Assembly: GCA_900547835.1 (NCBI GenBank)
Contig: URIJ01000002.1
Location: 1 to 43,858, forward strand
DNA length: 43,858 bases
Direction: 5' to 3'
Source: an uncultured Collinsella sp.
Lineage (GTDB): Bacteria > Actinomycetota > Coriobacteriia > Coriobacteriales > Coriobacteriaceae
In this document: positions 41,384 through 43,858 of the stretch, one piece after another
Numbering within the stretch: the stretch's first letter is position 1
Layout: every line of letters starts with the position of its first letter
The notes under the pieces: generated by a model
The model's database searches: none
Seen by the model: only the letters and a program-made list of their open reading frames with translations
What the model was told of the DNA's origin: nothing
Position numbers and translations under genes: made by a program

Positions 41384-43729
41384 ATGGAAACGCTTGAACG
41401 CAACGAGTGGGCAGACGTTGCCCAACTAGTCGAGATCACGAGCGATGCTGTCATCATCTGCGAGCTCGACGGAACCATTCTGCATGTGAATAATCGCTTA
41501 CTTGGTTTGATGTGCGAGGAACGCGCCGACGTCATCGGTGGAGATGTTAAAGACGTCCTGTACTCGTCCGCTTTTGAACGTGCGACGGAACATCGTCTGC
41601 CATTTGAAACTGATGGCTCCGAGAACGAACTGATGCTCAAGCTGAGTGACGGCTCTTTTATCCCCGTCTTGGTTCGTGCGGGCTCCGTAACGCCTCCACG
41701 CATCTTTGGGCGCCGCGCACCACGTGTCCTAGTGGCGCTTCACAGTATCGAGGAACAGTATTCTCACGACCGGCAACTCAAGCGTGCGTTATCGGAGCTT
41801 AGAGTGGCGAACAAGCGTCTCTCTGGCACGCTCTCGGTCATTATGAGCACTGTGGGCTCCGATGAGTTACCCAGCCTGCTTGATACTGTTTTGAACCAGC
41901 TTGTAGGAACGCTCGATGCTTCGGGTGCCGCTATCTATTTTTCTGAGAGCGGCGGTTTTAAGCTACGCGGTGTTTCCAAGGAGCTGTACGACAGCTACCT
42001 GCCCGAGTTTTTGCCGTATGGCGCTGGCATTCCGACGTATGTTCTTCGCGAGTCGCGTGCCTGTCGCTTGTCGATTCAACAGGACCTTGAGGGCGATAAG
42101 GCCGCCTCCGGTATGTTCATGGACCTGGATAATCGTTCTAAGCACCTGTTGCGCATGCAAGATATGCCTCCGTACCGCAGTGAAATCTGTCTTCCCGTTT
42201 TTTACGGTACGCAGATCCTTGGCGTGCTGGAAGTTGGTTGGAAACGCCCCCAGGCACCGCTCGCCTATGACGTTAATGTGCTCGAGGTCATTTGCGATTA
42301 CCTGTCTATCCAGCTGGTCGGCATGGCATCGAGCCTTCGCTCTCGTCGCACGGCCGAGCTTGGCCGCTCGCTCAATGTCTTACGTGATGAGTTGTTTACC
42401 TTTCTAGACGATTCCGCCGCGGCTACCCAGGCGGTGTCGTCCGAGATCTGCAATATGCTCAACTGCCATTTTTGCCCTGTTGAGTATGACGCCAGTCTGG
42501 ATTCCTACGTCATAGATTTTGAAGGCGGCAGTCGCGTTGCTTTGCCGGACGATCCCGAGAAGCTTTTCTTTTCCACGACGGCGCCAGCGGCACGTCTGGG
42601 GGCTGCCCCTGATGGCTTTGAGGCATCTGTTTTGGGCGGCACGAGTGCCGAGGACCTTAAACACGTCCGTATAACTCGCGTTGACGAATCGATGCCTATG
42701 GGAGGCTGGCTTAGAGCGCATGGCCTGCCTTGCCAGGGTCTCTACGTCGACGCTGGCATCGAGGCGGGGCGCCCACGCCCTGAGGGCGATGGCAAGCACA
42801 GTAACGACGCAATCGTTCCTGCTTCTGTTGCGAAGGGGCCGACGACGCGTGCGCTGCTGCTTCGTGATGGTAGCCAAGAGCCGATTGATGACCTTGAATA
42901 TGACTACTTGGTGCACTTGGCGCATGACTTTGAACTGATCTACGAAGGCGAATCTCAAAAGCGCGAGGAGCGCCATATCGCTCAGACGCTCCAGATCGGC
43001 ATGAGAAATTCCCTAGGGGATGTTCCGGGTATCGCAACCGATTCGGTGTACCTGTCGGCCACGAACTCGGCGTTGGTCGGCGGCGATTTCTATACGCTCA
43101 TCCGTCTTCCCGACGATTGCGCCGTCATGATTCTGGGCGATGTGTCTGGCAAAGGCATTGAGGCCGCATCGATGTCCGCGCTCGTCAAGACGGCCCTGAC
43201 AGCATATGCCTGGGAGGGCGCTGGCCCGGCCCGCATGGCACGCTCCCTTAACAGCATGCTCATGGGCTTTTCGAGGGTCGAGACGTTCGTGACGGCCTTT
43301 ATCGCCAAGATTGACCTTAAAGCCGGACGCGCAACGTATTGTTCGGCGGGCCATCCTCCGACCATGGTCATCAGGCCAGAGTCGATGCCGCTGGGCGGCG
43401 GCGGGGCCCGAGGGGGAGAAGTGGAGCTCCTTGGGTGCCAATCGGGCGTGATCGGTGCCTTTGAGAGCATGGTCTACGAGACGGGTGCCTTTACGTTCGC
43501 TCCTGGTGACATGCTGTTTATGTATACCGATGGAACGATTGAGGCACGCGACCGCACGGGGGCGTTCTTTGGCGAACAGCGTCTGCGCGATCTTTTGCTA
43601 TCGGTATCGGGCGAGGGCGTATCGGGAATCTGCGGTAAGGTCTTGGGCGAGCTTGACCGCTTTACCGAGTCGGCGCTGGACGATGACATCGCGCTGGTTT
43701 CCCTTGAGTTTTTACGGGGTCGATCGTAG
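41384..43729 (+). CDS. PAS-GAF-SpoIIE serine/threonine phosphatase (RsbU-like)
   Basis: 781 aa from ATG 41384 (GGTGGGG upstream); GTG 41372 is a weaker alternative. No transmembrane segment or signal, so it is cytoplasmic. Residues about 10-105 form a PAS domain (ITSDAVIICELDGTILHVNNRLLGL), about 110-145 a helical linker, about 150-330 a GAF domain, then a less clear middle region (about 340-560) and a C-terminal PP2C/SpoIIE domain (about 560-780) with metal-binding GGDFYTLIRL, MILGDVSGKGIEAASMSALVK, YCSAGHPPTMV and GDMLFMYTDGTIEARD. Such proteins dephosphorylate anti-anti-sigma factors in partner-switching pathways. No anti-sigma partner gene is adjacent, so the target is unknown. Confidence 0.9.
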   Translation: METLERNEWADVAQLVEITSDAVIICELDGTILHVNNRLLGLMCEERADVIGGDVKDVLYSSAFERATEHRLPFETDGSENELMLKLSDGSFIPVLVRAGSVTPPRIFGRRAPRVLVALHSIEEQYSHDRQLKRALSELRVANKRLSGTLSVIMSTVGSDELPSLLDTVLNQLVGTLDASGAAIYFSESGGFKLRGVSKELYDSYLPEFLPYGAGIPTYVLRESRACRLSIQQDLEGDKAASGMFMDLDNRSKHLLRMQDMPPYRSEICLPVFYGTQILGVLEVGWKRPQAPLAYDVNVLEVICDYLSIQLVGMASSLRSRRTAELGRSLNVLRDELFTFLDDSAAATQAVSSEICNMLNCHFCPVEYDASLDSYVIDFEGGSRVALPDDPEKLFFSTTAPAARLGAAPDGFEASVLGGTSAEDLKHVRITRVDESMPMGGWLRAHGLPCQGLYVDAGIEAGRPRPEGDGKHSNDAIVPASVAKGPTTRALLLRDGSQEPIDDLEYDYLVHLAHDFELIYEGESQKREERHIAQTLQIGMRNSLGDVPGIATDSVYLSATNSALVGGDFYTLIRLPDDCAVMILGDVSGKGIEAASMSALVKTALTAYAWEGAGPARMARSLNSMLMGFSRVETFVTAFIAKIDLKAGRATYCSAGHPPTMVIRPESMPLGGGGARGGEVELLGCQSGVIGAFESMVYETGAFTFAPGDMLFMYTDGTIEARDRTGAFFGEQRLRDLLLSVSGEGVSGICGKVLGELDRFTESALDDDIALVSLEFLRGRS

Positions 43730-43858
43730 GCCGCGACGTTTGACGAGCAAAATCTGCGCGGTTGCAGATGCGTATGCATCGAGCGAGCACTTTTGGGGAA
43801 CCATGGTCGTATGAATGAGTGGAACGACATAGCGGTTTTGACGCCACCAGGCGATATC
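43712..43858 (-). CDS. C-terminal end of a minus-strand gene (partial, product unknown)
   Basis: Read from the right edge on the minus strand, one frame is open for 48 codons and ends in TAA at 43714-43712, overlapping the phosphatase gene tail-to-tail by 18 bases. It reads IAWWRQNRYVVPLIHTTM and ends KRRGLRSTP. Composition looks protein-like (balanced, with GC-rich third positions) and the other minus frames there are less so. I do not recognise the family from this short piece. Confidence 0.4.
   Translation of the reverse strand, partial: DIAWWRQNRYVVPLIHTTMVPQKCSLDAYASATAQILLVKRRGLRSTP

Noticed and set aside
36..43858. CRISPR arrays, insertion sequences, prophage genes, attachment sites or a replication origin
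   Set aside because: No regularly spaced repeats, transposase, integrase or phage-like proteins, and no DnaA-box cluster, were seen.

Overview
The window looks like chromosome of a member of the Coriobacteriia, most probably Collinsella. This is an inference from the G+C-rich (about 60 percent) core genes, the arginine-type Walker A of RapZ seen in actinobacteria, a whiA gene, Tat-type lipoprotein signals, and a gut-type sialic acid catabolic operon. No 16S or other definitive marker is present.

Layout. 1-2909 (+): a membrane-anchored lytic transglycosylase and uvrB. 2975-9097 (-): a COG2509-type FAD dehydrogenase, a HI0933/BaiN-type flavoprotein coupled to an Mrp/ApbC Fe-S carrier, and an LTA-synthase-like membrane phosphotransferase. 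9291-16436 (+): uvrA, ybaK, murJ and uvrC, so all three subunits of UvrABC excision repair lie within 16 kb. 16437-27247 (+): a sialic acid operon consisting of a regulatory leader, a binding lipoprotein with an apparent 1-nt frameshift in its signal peptide, a permease, a fused permease-ATPase, a second ATPase, an acetyl-xylan-esterase-family hydrolase, a truncated paralogue of it that has lost the catalytic serine, and nanA, nanK and nanE. 27261-34404 (+): rapZ and whiA with no yvcK between them, then gap, pgk, tpiA, gpmI (lower glycolysis) and secG. 34699-40641 (+): a complete oppABCDF oligopeptide importer. 40642-41234: a gene-free stretch full of hairpins. 41235-43729 (+): tRNA-Leu(GAG) and a PAS-GAF-SpoIIE phosphatase. 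At the right edge the end of a minus-strand gene enters the window.

How the genes fit together. The nan operon would import sialic acid through a peptide-family ABC transporter, possibly remove O-acetyl groups, cleave sialic acid to ManNAc plus pyruvate (NanA), phosphorylate ManNAc (NanK) and epimerise it to GlcNAc-6-phosphate (NanE). NagA and NagB, needed to reach fructose-6-phosphate, and a sialidase are not in the window. The glycolytic cluster downstream converts glyceraldehyde-3-phosphate to 2-phosphoglycerate.

Most unusual observation. In the gap between oppF and tRNA-Leu there are two 125-127 nt long-stem palindromes in opposite orientation. Their stems differ in sequence, yet both keep two 12-nt internal-loop strands (GTCCTCGGRCAT opposite a CCTGCGG-containing strand) and a GCRC-TTC-GYGC apical hairpin with a compensatory base-pair change. 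This looks like two diverged members of one structured element family. Other points are the frameshifted binding protein, the serine-less esterase paralogue, a 91-nt hairpin between nanA and nanK, and candidate operators in the nan leader.
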